NCBI GenBank assembly: GCA_002254765.1 | Contig: NJDV01000016.1 | Span: 1 to 16,480 of the forward strand | Origin: Thermoplasmatales archaeon ex4484_36 | GTDB lineage: Archaea; Thermoplasmatota; Penumbrarchaeia; Penumbrarchaeales; EX4484-36 | Direction of reading: 5' to 3' | Length of the DNA stretch: 16,480 nt | Shown: one piece after another, positions 1 to 7,326 of the stretch | Position numbering within the stretch: position 1 is the first letter of the stretch | Layout of the letters: the number at the start of each line of letters is the position of its first letter | The notes under the pieces: model-generated | The model's input: the letters and a program-made list of their open reading frames with translations, nothing else | What the model was told of the DNA's origin: nothing | Database searches by the model: none | Made by a program: the position numbers and the translations under genes

Positions 1-488
1 GCGGTGGGCCTCCCGGGGAGTTCTTCCTGAAAAGCCAAAGTGAGGTCGCTCAGGTTGTAGACTCTTAGACATCCGAAGGGATCCACGTGGTAGATCCACT
101 CGCCCCTCTTCAGGATCTTCCCGGTGAACCGTTCCTCTATCGCATGTAGGGCACTCATATCCCATAGACCCCCATCTCCCACGGGGAGAGGGGATTCCTC
201 CGGAACCTTCTCCCCCACCCGAGGGCTGGCCTCAAGGGTCACCTCAGTCTCCTCAACAGGCGGGGGGAGGAGCTCCACCTCGGGCATACTCCACTCCCCG
301 GTGTACTGAAGCCAGCCTTCCACCCAGCTTCTCCTCTCCCCGGGTTGAGTCTCCTCCTCCTGGGGTGAGGTCTCCTCCCCTCCCCTGCGAACAACAAATA
401 TGGAGACCACTGCCACGGAGCTGATGATCAGTGAGATGGCGATAATAACATACTCAAAACTGTAGACTCCTGGCTTCTTCTCAACCAT
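1..488 (-). CDS. Membrane-anchored beta-propeller protein, N-terminal part (cut by window edge)
   Basis: An open frame runs from the ATG at 488 to the left edge without a stop, so the 3' end lies outside the window. The visible 162 residues begin with a short basic segment, then one hydrophobic helix (about residues 9-33, ending VVRR), which I read as a signal anchor with the rest outside the cell. An acidic, Pro-rich linker follows, then what looks like the first propeller blade (about residues 130-160, including GEWIYHVDPFGCLRVYNLSD). The linker motif EGWLQYTGEW resembles ESWIQYDGEV in the next gene upstream, and the first blades are similar too, so the two are probably paralogs. Both would belong to the secreted C-terminal beta-propeller family (Pfam Beta_propel type), assigned by pattern only. 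No SD precedes the ATG, while a TATA-like box lies about 28 bases upstream, so a leaderless transcript is plausible. Substrate and function are unknown. Confidence 0.75.
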   Translation of the reverse strand, partial: MVEKKPGVYSFEYVIIAISLIISSVAVVSIFVVRRGGEETSPQEEETQPGERRSWVEGWLQYTGEWSMPEVELLPPPVEETEVTLEASPRVGEKVPEESPLPVGDGGLWDMSALHAIEERFTGKILKRGEWIYHVDPFGCLRVYNLSDLTLAFQEELPGRPT

Positions 489-510
489 ACAGGAAGTAAT
501 CTCACTGAGA

Positions 511-526
511 GATGATAAATCTTTCG
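511..526 (-). promoter_or_regulatory. Probable archaeal promoter (BRE/TATA), leaderless
   Basis: On the minus strand, CGAAAG followed by ATTTATCA (513-520) has the form of BRE plus TATA. Its centre is about 28 bases before the ATG at 488, which puts the expected transcription start on or next to the start codon. An imperfect operator-like palindrome, TCTCA-G-TGAGA (500-510), lies between box and ATG. Confidence 0.45.
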
Positions 527-575
527 TTTAGCTGCTCTGGGCGTGGAGGTGGAGGGGAGAGGGAGGGGCGGACCC

Positions 576-796
576 TCATGCCCCCTCTTCAAGCGCCACA
601 ACGGCGTACCCGAACTCTCCAAGGGCTATGTGGAGGAGGCCCCCGTCAGCCACAACGTCTATGGGCGGGGATTGAACCGAGCTGAAGTGATGTTCGGTCA
701 GATTGGCGGTTTTTAAGGCGCCCACAACGCTTGTTCCCCGATCATAACCCAGGAGCAGGAGCCACTCCTGTGTATTCAGAACCCGCTCCGTCAGAG
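576..796 (-). pseudogene. Out-of-frame C-terminal end of the beta-propeller gene
   Basis: Just upstream of the stop at 742, the neighbouring minus-strand frame reads RVLNTQEWLLLLGYDRG and ends ADGGLLHIALGEFGYAVVAL before a TGA at 576-578. The alternation of hydrophobic and polar residues, the GYDRG loop and the LHIALGEFGYAVV ending are typical of a last propeller blade. Dropping one base in the GACGGAGCGGG stretch (about 790-800) joins ...DPDSDG directly to RVLNTQ... and gives a 978-codon gene. This is therefore the missing end of the large gene, not a separate gene. I cannot tell a sequencing indel from a real mutation. Confidence 0.65.
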
Positions 797-3510
797 TCTG
801 GATCCCAGTAAACATATGGGTAGTAGCAGTTCAGAATGTAGAGGTCATCCTCCCTGATCCTGACATCTCCCCAGAAGGGGAGAGGGAGTGCAGCTTCCCT
901 CTCAACGGATGTGGGGCTCACAGCATAGATGTTTACCCAGTAGCTCTCATCAACCCACGACATGGTGACAATCCTGTCGCCGTCCCACGTCAACACCCAT
1001 CCCTTCATGGTGCCCACAGAGGTCTTGTTACCGCTTAGCAGGTCAACATAATAAACCCTGCTGGTGTAGTCGCTCCCCCAGCTACGGTCCACCTCCACAC
1101 TGTACAGGCCGCTCTTTAAGGGGCATAACGTCTCATAGAGCCCAATATCCAGTTCATACTCCTCAACCACAATCTCCCCAGATGTGTAGTTCACCAGATA
1201 GACAGTCAACCCTCCGGCCTCACCTCCACCCTTATCGCTGGGTTCGCCCTCCTCATCATCCTCATCCCGGGGTTCGCTCTCCTTGTAAACCGGGTAATAG
1301 CGGTAGGGGTCTTCTCTGAGAAGCACCCTTCCGTCGCTGAGCTTCAGTATCCAGGTGATCGGTGCGGAGAGCTCCGCGGTATCGCTCACCTGGGGCACCC
1401 CCTCCACAATCTCTATGAGGACAATGGTCGTCGGGGGAGGACTCTCCTCGCCACTCATCTCATAAATGTAATAGCGGTAGTAGGTGGGGGAGCATATAAG
1501 AAGCACCCTATCCCCAGCGGAGAAGGCCTTCACCCCCCACCATTTTACCGAGGAGTTCACCGGCAGGGAGATCTGCAGCGGTGGTTCCCCCCGGGGCATG
1601 TATCTGAAGTAGTGCTCTCCCAGAACCTCAACCAGCGCCCCCACTCCTCCTGAAAGCTTCAGAAGATCGTAGTAGTTCTCGGTGATGGGCAGGACATCCG
1701 CCAGTCTGGGGGTGTCCCCGGAGATGTCAACGGATATGCAGAGCCTCTCAGAGGTCCCAAGGATATATTCCCCCACTGTCCTGCTCCTTCTCAATACGTC
1801 GGGTGAGTTCACCTTCCCCCAGAGGCTGAGCTCTCCCTCCTCCGTGGAGTATTTGACAAAGAGAAGGCCCTTTCCTCCTTCGGAGGGCCAGTAGTGCTCA
1901 CGGTAGGGTATGATGAGAAGGGAGCGCTCCTTAAGAAGTGTGATCGCCTTAGGCTCCCAGAGAGCTTCAGATGTGGAATAGCCCTCTCCGATGGTTATAG
2001 TGTCCTGAAGAACGGGGTTCTCGGGGTCGGTAACATCAAAGAGATAGATGGAGACCCTGATGCCCTCGGTATCGTTCACTCCCACTGCAACTATGTGATT
2101 GCCTATGACCTCCATATGCTCAACCCACCCGGGTATCTCAAGGACGCTCTTCAGCTCCGGCTGTGTAGGATCTGAAAGATCCACGATCCTCAAGGGATCA
2201 GGCGCATGGGGCAGATGTATGAGGTACAGCCTCTTCTCGGAGAACCTCACTGCCATGAGGTTACCTGCCTCATCCACTGCCAGACTGCCTATCACCTTCA
2301 GCCTGTCCGGGTTCCTCACGTCAATGATCTTAAGGTATGAGGTGCCATCCCCCCTCCAGCTCCGTCTATGGGTAATCATTCTCAAGGTACCCCCGTAGTA
2401 GTCCATCTGGTATTTGTCCCACAGGGAGCCCTCAAAGGTGATGCTGCCCCTGAGCTTTATCTCTCCGCTCTTATCTGATATGTCCACGTAATGCACAGTT
2501 GTCCTCTCAATGAAGTCCTCACCTCTCTCGTCCCAGTGGAAGTATCCTGTGGCCACAAAAATGGCATCTGATATGGCGTGGACCTGAACGCTCTCACCCC
2601 CTAAGGTCAGGTTATCCACAACCCCAAGCCTCTCGGGCGAGGAGAGATCTATTGAAGATATAAGGACTTCTCTTTCGGGCTCTTTGTAATACCCCACCCC
2701 CTCTCCCTCAACTTCACCCCCTCCCAGAGCGACTTCCCCCTCCCTCACATCCATCGCGTAAATAGGGTAATAATAGGGGTAGAGGAGCGTTGCGATGTAC
2801 AAGGTGTCCCCGACAAGCCTGCTGACAGAGGCCTGACCCGCAACTGTTATGTATTTCACCACACGGATATTTCCTTCGTCCTTCAGGTTGAGAACAGCCA
2901 CCAGGGTAGATGGCCCTCTGTAGTAATTCCCATAAAGTACCACAACGGCAAGTGGCTCGTGGACGTACATCTCAACGGGGTGCCCTTTAAGGTTCAGGTA
3001 GGAGACCACCTTTAGGTCCTCGGGGTCAGATACATCAACCACCACAAATCCCCTGTAGCAACTGAGAATATAGAGGTGGTCCCCGGAGAGCTTCACGATG
3101 TCACCCTCTTCAACAGCTCTCTTCCACTCTCCGTCAGAGTCCCGGTCGTCCGACCCCTTCGCCTCCTCTCCAAGGATAGTGGCCCCCTCCCCAGCCCCCG
3201 ATGATGGCCCTTCGGAGCTGTAGGTCCCGTTGGCGATGCCGCTTTTTATCTCATTGAGCTCGCTCTCGCTGAGGGGTTCAAGATCAGGGGAGAACAGCTC
3301 GAGCTCCTCTTCTTGAACCTCCCCATCATATTGAATCCAGCTCTCTACAGACTCCTCCGAGAGGAACACACCCCCGCCACTTTCTTCCTCTTCGGTGTAC
3401 TTGAAGCTGCTCTCCTTGATATCGCCTATGGAAAGAACTGCCACTATAGCCCCTGTGACTAAGATAACAGCAATCGCGAAGATGAGTACCTGTTTTTTCA
3501 TGGGTTCCAT
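742..3510 (-). CDS. Membrane-anchored beta-propeller domain protein (frameshifted near C-terminus)
   Basis: A 922-residue frame. It starts with an N-terminal hydrophobic helix (about residues 5-28, after MEPMKKQ), then an acidic low-complexity linker to about residue 125. A long series of beta-propeller-like repeats follows, with typical blade phrases such as DHLYILSCYRGFVVVDVSDP, HVDIS- and YLFDVTDPENP-type strands and Tyr-rich loops. This matches the archaeal family of secreted proteins with a C-terminal beta-propeller, probably anchored in the membrane with the propeller outside. The start at 3510 is preferred because AGGTGAT lies four bases upstream; the internal Met at 3501 has no such site. 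The frame ends at 742 in an un-propeller-like tail (EYTGVAPAPGL). The next frame carries propeller-like sequence to a stop at 576, so the true product is probably 977 residues (see the fragment entry). The partial gene downstream looks paralogous. Function and ligand are unknown; an extracellular surface role is inference. Confidence 0.85.
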   Translation of the reverse strand: MEPMKKQVLIFAIAVILVTGAIVAVLSIGDIKESSFKYTEEEESGGGVFLSEESVESWIQYDGEVQEEELELFSPDLEPLSESELNEIKSGIANGTYSSEGPSSGAGEGATILGEEAKGSDDRDSDGEWKRAVEEGDIVKLSGDHLYILSCYRGFVVVDVSDPEDLKVVSYLNLKGHPVEMYVHEPLAVVVLYGNYYRGPSTLVAVLNLKDEGNIRVVKYITVAGQASVSRLVGDTLYIATLLYPYYYPIYAMDVREGEVALGGGEVEGEGVGYYKEPEREVLISSIDLSSPERLGVVDNLTLGGESVQVHAISDAIFVATGYFHWDERGEDFIERTTVHYVDISDKSGEIKLRGSITFEGSLWDKYQMDYYGGTLRMITHRRSWRGDGTSYLKIIDVRNPDRLKVIGSLAVDEAGNLMAVRFSEKRLYLIHLPHAPDPLRIVDLSDPTQPELKSVLEIPGWVEHMEVIGNHIVAVGVNDTEGIRVSIYLFDVTDPENPVLQDTITIGEGYSTSEALWEPKAITLLKERSLLIIPYREHYWPSEGGKGLLFVKYSTEEGELSLWGKVNSPDVLRRSRTVGEYILGTSERLCISVDISGDTPRLADVLPITENYYDLLKLSGGVGALVEVLGEHYFRYMPRGEPPLQISLPVNSSVKWWGVKAFSAGDRVLLICSPTYYRYYIYEMSGEESPPPTTIVLIEIVEGVPQVSDTAELSAPITWILKLSDGRVLLREDPYRYYPVYKESEPRDEDDEEGEPSDKGGGEAGGLTVYLVNYTSGEIVVEEYELDIGLYETLCPLKSGLYSVEVDRSWGSDYTSRVYYVDLLSGNKTSVGTMKGWVLTWDGDRIVTMSWVDESYWVNIYAVSPTSVEREAALPLPFWGDVRIREDDLYILNCYYPYVYWDPDSDGAGSEYTGVAPAPGL

Positions 3511-3514
3511 TTAA

Positions 3515-3556
3515 ATCACCTGCCGTTTACCTCACTGGAGTGGGTGCCATATAAAC
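3515..3556 (-). promoter_or_regulatory. Promoter and ribosome binding site of the beta-propeller gene
   Basis: On the minus strand, a TATA-like GTTTATAT (3549-3556) lies about 42 bases before the ATG at 3510, and AGGTGAT (3515-3521) sits four bases before it. The spacing predicts a short leader of about 15 bases carrying the SD. Confidence 0.5.
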
Positions 3557-3581
3557 TTTTTGTAACTGGGTTTGGAGTGCC

Positions 3582-3597
3582 AAAAAAATAAGATATA
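3582..3597 (+). promoter_or_regulatory. nadC: Probable TATA region of nadC
   Basis: An A-rich stretch reading AAAAAAATAAGATATA lies 31-46 bases before the preferred nadC ATG at 3628. It shares the 117-base divergent spacer with the beta-propeller promoter. The exact box cannot be fixed from sequence. Confidence 0.35.
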
Positions 3598-3627
3598 GTG
3601 TCGTCATATAACCCCCGGCGGTGCAAA

Positions 3628-4479
3628 ATGCGACCTGAGTGGTGTGACGAGCTTATACTTGGGGCCCTTGCCAAGGATTCTCCCTTCGGAGATATAACCA
3701 CACGCCTTCTGGGTGCGGGCAAGAAGGAGGCTAAGGGAGTGCTATTTCCCCGGCAGAGGTGCACTCTTTTCGGTGTTGAATGCGCCAGAAGAACATTCCA
3801 GCTCGTGGGGGCAGAATCCAGGGTCCCGGAGGGCATCCGGGAGGGGATGGAAGTGGAAAGGGAGAAGGTGGTTCTTGAGGTGGAAGGGAGGTCGGAGGAC
3901 CTTCTTCTGGCCGAGCGCACGGCGCTGAACCTCATATCCCACCTCAGCGGGATAGCAACGGCTACCGCTGAGCTGGTGAGGCTCGCCAGGAAGGTAAACC
4001 CCAAGGTAATCGTGGCGGCCACCAGAAAGGTGACCCCGGGGATGGGTTTTCTGGAGAAGATGGCCGTTGAGGCAGGGGGGGGCGGCACTCACCGCTTCTC
4101 CCTCTCTGACATGGTACTTATAAAGGACAACCACCTGGCCCTCTTGGGTGGAGGAGTGAGAGCTGTTAAGGAGGCCATAGAGAGAATAAGGGATAAGGAC
4201 CCCTTCCATAAGATTGAAGTGGAGGTGGGCACCTTGCAGGAGGCCCTATCCGCTGTGGAGGCTGGCGCTGACATGATCATGCTTGACAACTTCTCCCCCG
4301 CCGAGGCTGAGAGGGCCTACAGGGAGATCAAGAGGAGGAACAGCAATATTCTGGTGGAGGTCTCCGGTGGCATTGACCCGGAGAACATCGCAGAGTATGC
4401 TCCGCACGCTGACATAATCTCCTCTGGCTACATAACCCACTCCGCCCCATCGGTGGATTTCACCTTGGAGATCCTCTGA
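3628..4479 (+). CDS. nadC: Nicotinate-nucleotide pyrophosphorylase (quinolinate phosphoribosyltransferase)
   Basis: It converts quinolinate and PRPP to nicotinate mononucleotide, CO2 and PPi, the step that closes de novo NAD synthesis. The protein is 283 residues, normal for the family. It begins with the expected LILGALAKDSPFGDITT and an N-terminal barrel-like domain. Then come ERTALNLISHLSGIAT, TRKVTPGMGFLEKMAV, HRFSLSDMVLIKDNH (substrate phosphate contacts), DMIMLDN and EVSGGI of the TIM-barrel active site. I chose the ATG at 3628, preceded by GGTG, over a GTG at 3598 that would add ten residues (SSYNPRRCK) not usual for the family. The stop codon lies inside the first copy of a 37-bp tandem duplication. 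The aspartate dehydrogenase gene nadX, which supplies iminoaspartate for the same pathway, lies about 8 kb downstream. No nadA is in view. Confidence 0.95.
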   Translation: MRPEWCDELILGALAKDSPFGDITTRLLGAGKKEAKGVLFPRQRCTLFGVECARRTFQLVGAESRVPEGIREGMEVEREKVVLEVEGRSEDLLLAERTALNLISHLSGIATATAELVRLARKVNPKVIVAATRKVTPGMGFLEKMAVEAGGGGTHRFSLSDMVLIKDNHLALLGGGVRAVKEAIERIRDKDPFHKIEVEVGTLQEALSAVEAGADMIMLDNFSPAEAERAYREIKRRNSNILVEVSGGIDPENIAEYAPHADIISSGYITHSAPSVDFTLEIL

Positions 4480-4546
4480 GCTGAGGAATTTTTTATATAT
4501 CCCTCCCATCCTCTGAGCTGAGGAATTTTTTATATATCCCTCCCAT
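4471..4546 (+). repeat. Exact 37-bp tandem duplication over the nadC stop and leuS promoter
   Basis: Positions 4471-4507 repeat exactly at 4508-4544, and the first two bases (AT) recur once more at 4545-4546. Each copy holds the last codons and TGA of nadC, a T6 run and a TATATAT box. The bases flanking the repeat on either side differ. The unit is not a multiple of three, but only the first copy is coding, so nadC is undamaged. Confidence 0.97.
4489..4537 (+). promoter_or_regulatory. Duplicated T-tract/TATA: nadC terminator candidate and leuS promoter
   Basis: Each repeat copy contains T6 running into ATATAT (4489-4500 and 4526-4537). The second box centres about 43 bases before the leuS ATG at 4576, good archaeal spacing with a short leader; the first would give a leader about 37 bases longer. 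T-runs just after the nadC stop could also end its transcript. Confidence 0.5.
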
Positions 4547-4575
4547 TACCCTCTTGGAGCCCCGGGGGATGTGAG

Positions 4576-5730
4576 ATGGCCGAGAACGTGCTCGTTGACA
4601 TCGAAAGGAAATGGCAGAGGATATGGGAGGAGAAGGTGAGGTGGGAGGCGGAGAGAGATGAGACGCGGGAGAAGTTCTTTCTCATCTTCGCCTACCCTGG
4701 AATTTCTGGCTACCTCCACGTGGGCCACATGAGGGGCTTCACATACGCTGACGTGATCTGTCGCTACAAGAGGCAGAGGGGCTACAGCGTCCTCTTTCCC
4801 GTGGGATTTCACGCCTCTGGCCTGCCAGCCATATCGCTGGCGAAGAGGATTCAGAGAGGGGACCCCTCCACAATAGAATATCTGAAAAGAAACGGCTGCC
4901 CGGAGGAGGAGATTGAGAAGCTCAAGGACGTTAGCTACCTCATTGATTTCTTCTCAAAGGTGTACATAAACGACTACTGGAAGAGGTTCGGCTTCACAAT
5001 AGACCTCTCCCGGGCGATGTCCACAGTATCCCCGGGGTACAAGCGCTTCATAACCTGGCAGTTCCTGAAGCTGAACCAGAAGGGGCTTCTCACAAAAAAG
5101 CCCCACTACGCCCCCTACTGCCCAAACTGCGGGCCGGTTGCGGTGGACCCCTCCCAGACCGACGTCTCCGAGGGGGGAGACGCCGATGTCCTGGAGTACT
5201 CACTCCTCCTCTTCGAGGGGCCGCAGCAGCTCATCCTCCCCGCCGCAACGCTGCGGCCTGAGACCCTCTTCGGCGTGACCAACATGTGGCTGAACCCGGA
5301 TGTGGAGTACGTGGTGGCGGAGGTGGATGGAAGAGGGTGGCTTCTCTCCCGGGAGGGCTACGTCAAACTCAGCTATCAGATGGGTGATGTTGAAGAAGTG
5401 GGAAAGATAAAGGGCTCCGAGCTCATAGGGAAGAGCTGCCGGGTGCCCTATACCAACAGGGAGGTGCCTATACTTCCTGGACCCTTCGTGGACCCGAAGG
5501 TGGCCACGGGGGTGGTCATGTCCGTTCCCGCCCACGCCCCCTACGACTGGATAGCCCTTGAGGACCTTAAGGGGGAGCTGAGAGAGGGGGAGGACCCATG
5601 GGGACTTAAGAGCGTGGTGGAGGGGATTATGCCCATAACCATCATAAAGAGCCGCAAGTACCCCATGGAGGATCCAGCAGGTCATCTTGTAAAGAGTGAA
5701 CGACCTCTGTATGGACTATGCAGGGCTTAA
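4576..5730 (+). CDS. leuS: Leucyl-tRNA synthetase, archaeal type, N-terminal part of a broken gene
   Basis: Class I synthetase that charges tRNA-Leu with leucine and edits mischarged tRNA. The 384-residue frame holds the first half of the Rossmann catalytic domain, with the HIGH motif as HVGH (residues 48-51). Next come VLFPVGFHASGLPA, zinc-like YCPNCG, and the CP1 editing domain with ATLRPETLFGVTNMWLNP and GVVMSVPAHAPYDW, whose Asp is the universal editing Asp. A G-rich stretch (GGGGGATGTGAG) precedes the ATG. After PMEDPAGHLV the frame goes wrong and stops at 5728. In a second frame from 5696, VNDLCMDYAGLKVSEIKD continues the protein. Roughly 30 residues usual at this point (the region ending in an ATxxxYxxE-like helix) are absent, so a deletion of about 90 bases is likely. 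FHASGLPA differs from the FHxTGTPI I recall for common archaeal LeuRS, so a paralog is possible. Confidence 0.9.
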   Translation: MAENVLVDIERKWQRIWEEKVRWEAERDETREKFFLIFAYPGISGYLHVGHMRGFTYADVICRYKRQRGYSVLFPVGFHASGLPAISLAKRIQRGDPSTIEYLKRNGCPEEEIEKLKDVSYLIDFFSKVYINDYWKRFGFTIDLSRAMSTVSPGYKRFITWQFLKLNQKGLLTKKPHYAPYCPNCGPVAVDPSQTDVSEGGDADVLEYSLLLFEGPQQLILPAATLRPETLFGVTNMWLNPDVEYVVAEVDGRGWLLSREGYVKLSYQMGDVEEVGKIKGSELIGKSCRVPYTNREVPILPGPFVDPKVATGVVMSVPAHAPYDWIALEDLKGELREGEDPWGLKSVVEGIMPITIIKSRKYPMEDPAGHLVKSERPLYGLCRA

Positions 5731-5737
5731 GGTCTCC

Positions 5738-5807
5738 GAGATCAAAGACACCCTGAAAGTGGACCTGGAAAAGAGATCAAAGACACCCTGAAAGTGGACC
5801 TGGAAAA
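5738..5807 (+). repeat. Exact 35-bp tandem duplication interrupting leuS
   Basis: Positions 5738-5772 repeat exactly at 5773-5807. The unit encodes EIKDTLKVDLE in the leuS frame. As 35 is not a multiple of three, reading through the first copy into the second ends at a TGA in the second copy. Collapsing the repeat to one copy joins VNDLCMDYAGLKVSEIKD smoothly to NIGLIRPFYDFSKEVICRCG. Confidence 0.97.
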
Positions 5808-7326
5808 CATCGGGCTCATCAGGCCCTTCTACGACTTTTCAAAGGAGGTTATATGTCGCTGCGGGGAGAGGGTTGTGATCAAGAGGATTGAGAACCAGTG
5901 GTTCATAAGGTATTCGGACGAGGAGCTCACCGAGAGGTCAGTGGAGCACACCGAGAGGATGATGATATATCCAGAGGAGTACAAGAGAGAGCTCCCCGGG
6001 GTGCTGGAATGGTTCTCTGACAGGGCGTGCATACGCCAGGGCTCCTGGCTTGGAACGGAGTTTCCCTTCGCAAAGGGATGGATCATTGAGCCGATATCGG
6101 ATTCAACCCTCTACCCCGCCTACTACATCGTTTCAAAGTATGTGAACTCCGGTGAACTTAAGGTGGAGTGGATGGATGAGAGGTTCTTTGACTACGTCTA
6201 TCTTGGAAGAGGGGAGATAAGTGATTTTCCGGAGGAGAGGAGGGGGGTTATTGAGAAAATAAGAAGAGATTTCCTCTACTGGTATCCGCTGGATATAAAC
6301 CTGGGGGGGAAGGAGCACAAAACGGTACACTTCCCCGTCTTTCTCATGAACCACGTTGCCATAATGCCTAAATGGGCATGGCCCCGGGGAATCTTCGTCC
6401 ACTGGTGGGTGACCCAGAAGGGCGGTGAGAAGATCGCCAAGAGCAAGGGTGGGGCAGAGCCCATACCAGAGGCCATCGCCCACTACGGCGTTGACTCCAT
6501 GAGGCTCTACTACTGCCACGTGGGCTCCCCGGAGATGGATGTGGAGTGGAGGGAGGAGGTGGTAAGCGACTACCAGAGCAGGCTCCTTAAAATACTCAAC
6601 CTGGTGAGAGAGATTATATCTGGCGGGGGGGAGGGGGGGGAGATGGACGACTACCTGAGGGCCGCTTTAGCTAAGAGGTTCTCGGAGTACCTGGATGCCA
6701 TGGAGAACTACGCCTTAAGGGAGGCCGCCGGGACCGTCTATTACCAGACGTATCAGGATTTAAGATGGTATCTGAGAAGGGGTGGCGGGGGCGGGGAGGC
6801 CTTCAAGGAGGCCGTGCGCACCTGGGCGAAGATGATGATGCCCTTCACCCCCCACCTTGCTGAGGAGCTGTGGGAGATGGCTGGGGGAGAGGGGCTGGTC
6901 TCCCTCTCCCGGACCGGTGAGGTGGAGGCCTACGACCAGGGAGTGCTGGCCAGGGAGGAGTACCTAAAAGGACTCCTCGAGGACATCTCCCACATAAGGA
7001 GAGCCACGGGGAGGGAGGGGGAGCGGATCGTCCTCTACACAGCCCCCGGGTGGAAGTGGGAGGCGCTTGAGAGGCTGATGCGGATGAGGGAGGAGAAGGG
7101 GCGGGTGGACCCCGGGAGGGTAATAAAGGAGTTCTTGGAGAAAGAGGAATTAAAGGACAAAAAGAAGGTGGTCCCCCAGATTATAAGCAGATTGGCCAAG
7201 GATGTCATGAGGATGAAGGAGGAGGACCGGCAGAGGTACCTCAGCTTCAGGGATGAGAAGGATTTCCTGAGGAGGAGCATTCCCTTTACCGGTCGGGGGA
7301 GGTTGTCATCTTCATCCCGGCCGTGA
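5794..7326 (+). CDS. leuS: Leucyl-tRNA synthetase, C-terminal part of a broken gene
   Basis: A 510-residue frame continuing leuS. Its apparent GTG start lies inside the second 35-bp repeat copy and has no convincing SD, so this is not an independent gene start. Contents in order: zinc-like VICRCG; QWFIRYSD; GSWLGTEFP and SDSTLYPAYY of the catalytic core; the KMSKS-loop equivalent KIAKSKGG (6430-6453); GVDSMRLYYCHVGSPEMDVEW; the anticodon-binding helical bundle (WAKMMMPFTPHLAEELW); and a C-terminal domain with IVLYTAPGWKWEALERL. The second residue of the KMSKS box is Ile and the third Ala, a conservative variant. The final residues (GRGRLSSSSRP) do not look native. The next frame reads EVVIFIPAVNIREARS, so a one-base loss near the G5 run at 7295-7299 may hide the true C-terminus. 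Repaired, the protein would exceed 900 residues, near family size. Confidence 0.88.
   Translation: MDLENIGLIRPFYDFSKEVICRCGERVVIKRIENQWFIRYSDEELTERSVEHTERMMIYPEEYKRELPGVLEWFSDRACIRQGSWLGTEFPFAKGWIIEPISDSTLYPAYYIVSKYVNSGELKVEWMDERFFDYVYLGRGEISDFPEERRGVIEKIRRDFLYWYPLDINLGGKEHKTVHFPVFLMNHVAIMPKWAWPRGIFVHWWVTQKGGEKIAKSKGGAEPIPEAIAHYGVDSMRLYYCHVGSPEMDVEWREEVVSDYQSRLLKILNLVREIISGGGEGGEMDDYLRAALAKRFSEYLDAMENYALREAAGTVYYQTYQDLRWYLRRGGGGGEAFKEAVRTWAKMMMPFTPHLAEELWEMAGGEGLVSLSRTGEVEAYDQGVLAREEYLKGLLEDISHIRRATGREGERIVLYTAPGWKWEALERLMRMREEKGRVDPGRVIKEFLEKEELKDKKKVVPQIISRLAKDVMRMKEEDRQRYLSFRDEKDFLRRSIPFTGRGRLSSSSRP

Noticed and set aside
1894..2398. Plus-strand open frames opposite the large beta-propeller gene
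   Set aside because: They lie wholly inside a well-supported minus-strand gene, lack recognisable domains and have compositions expected of antisense shadows.
3742..4289. Minus-strand open frames opposite nadC
   Set aside because: nadC is clearly coding on the plus strand; these have no starts with SD or family features.
4471..4546. CRISPR-like repeat of 37 bp
   Set aside because: Copies are directly adjacent with no spacer and there are only two; no cas genes are nearby.
4576..7326. Split LeuRS with two natural subunits (as in Aquifex)
   Set aside because: The break lies at a deletion plus exact duplication, the second half has no credible start, and about 30 expected residues are missing; this is damage or error, not a natural split.
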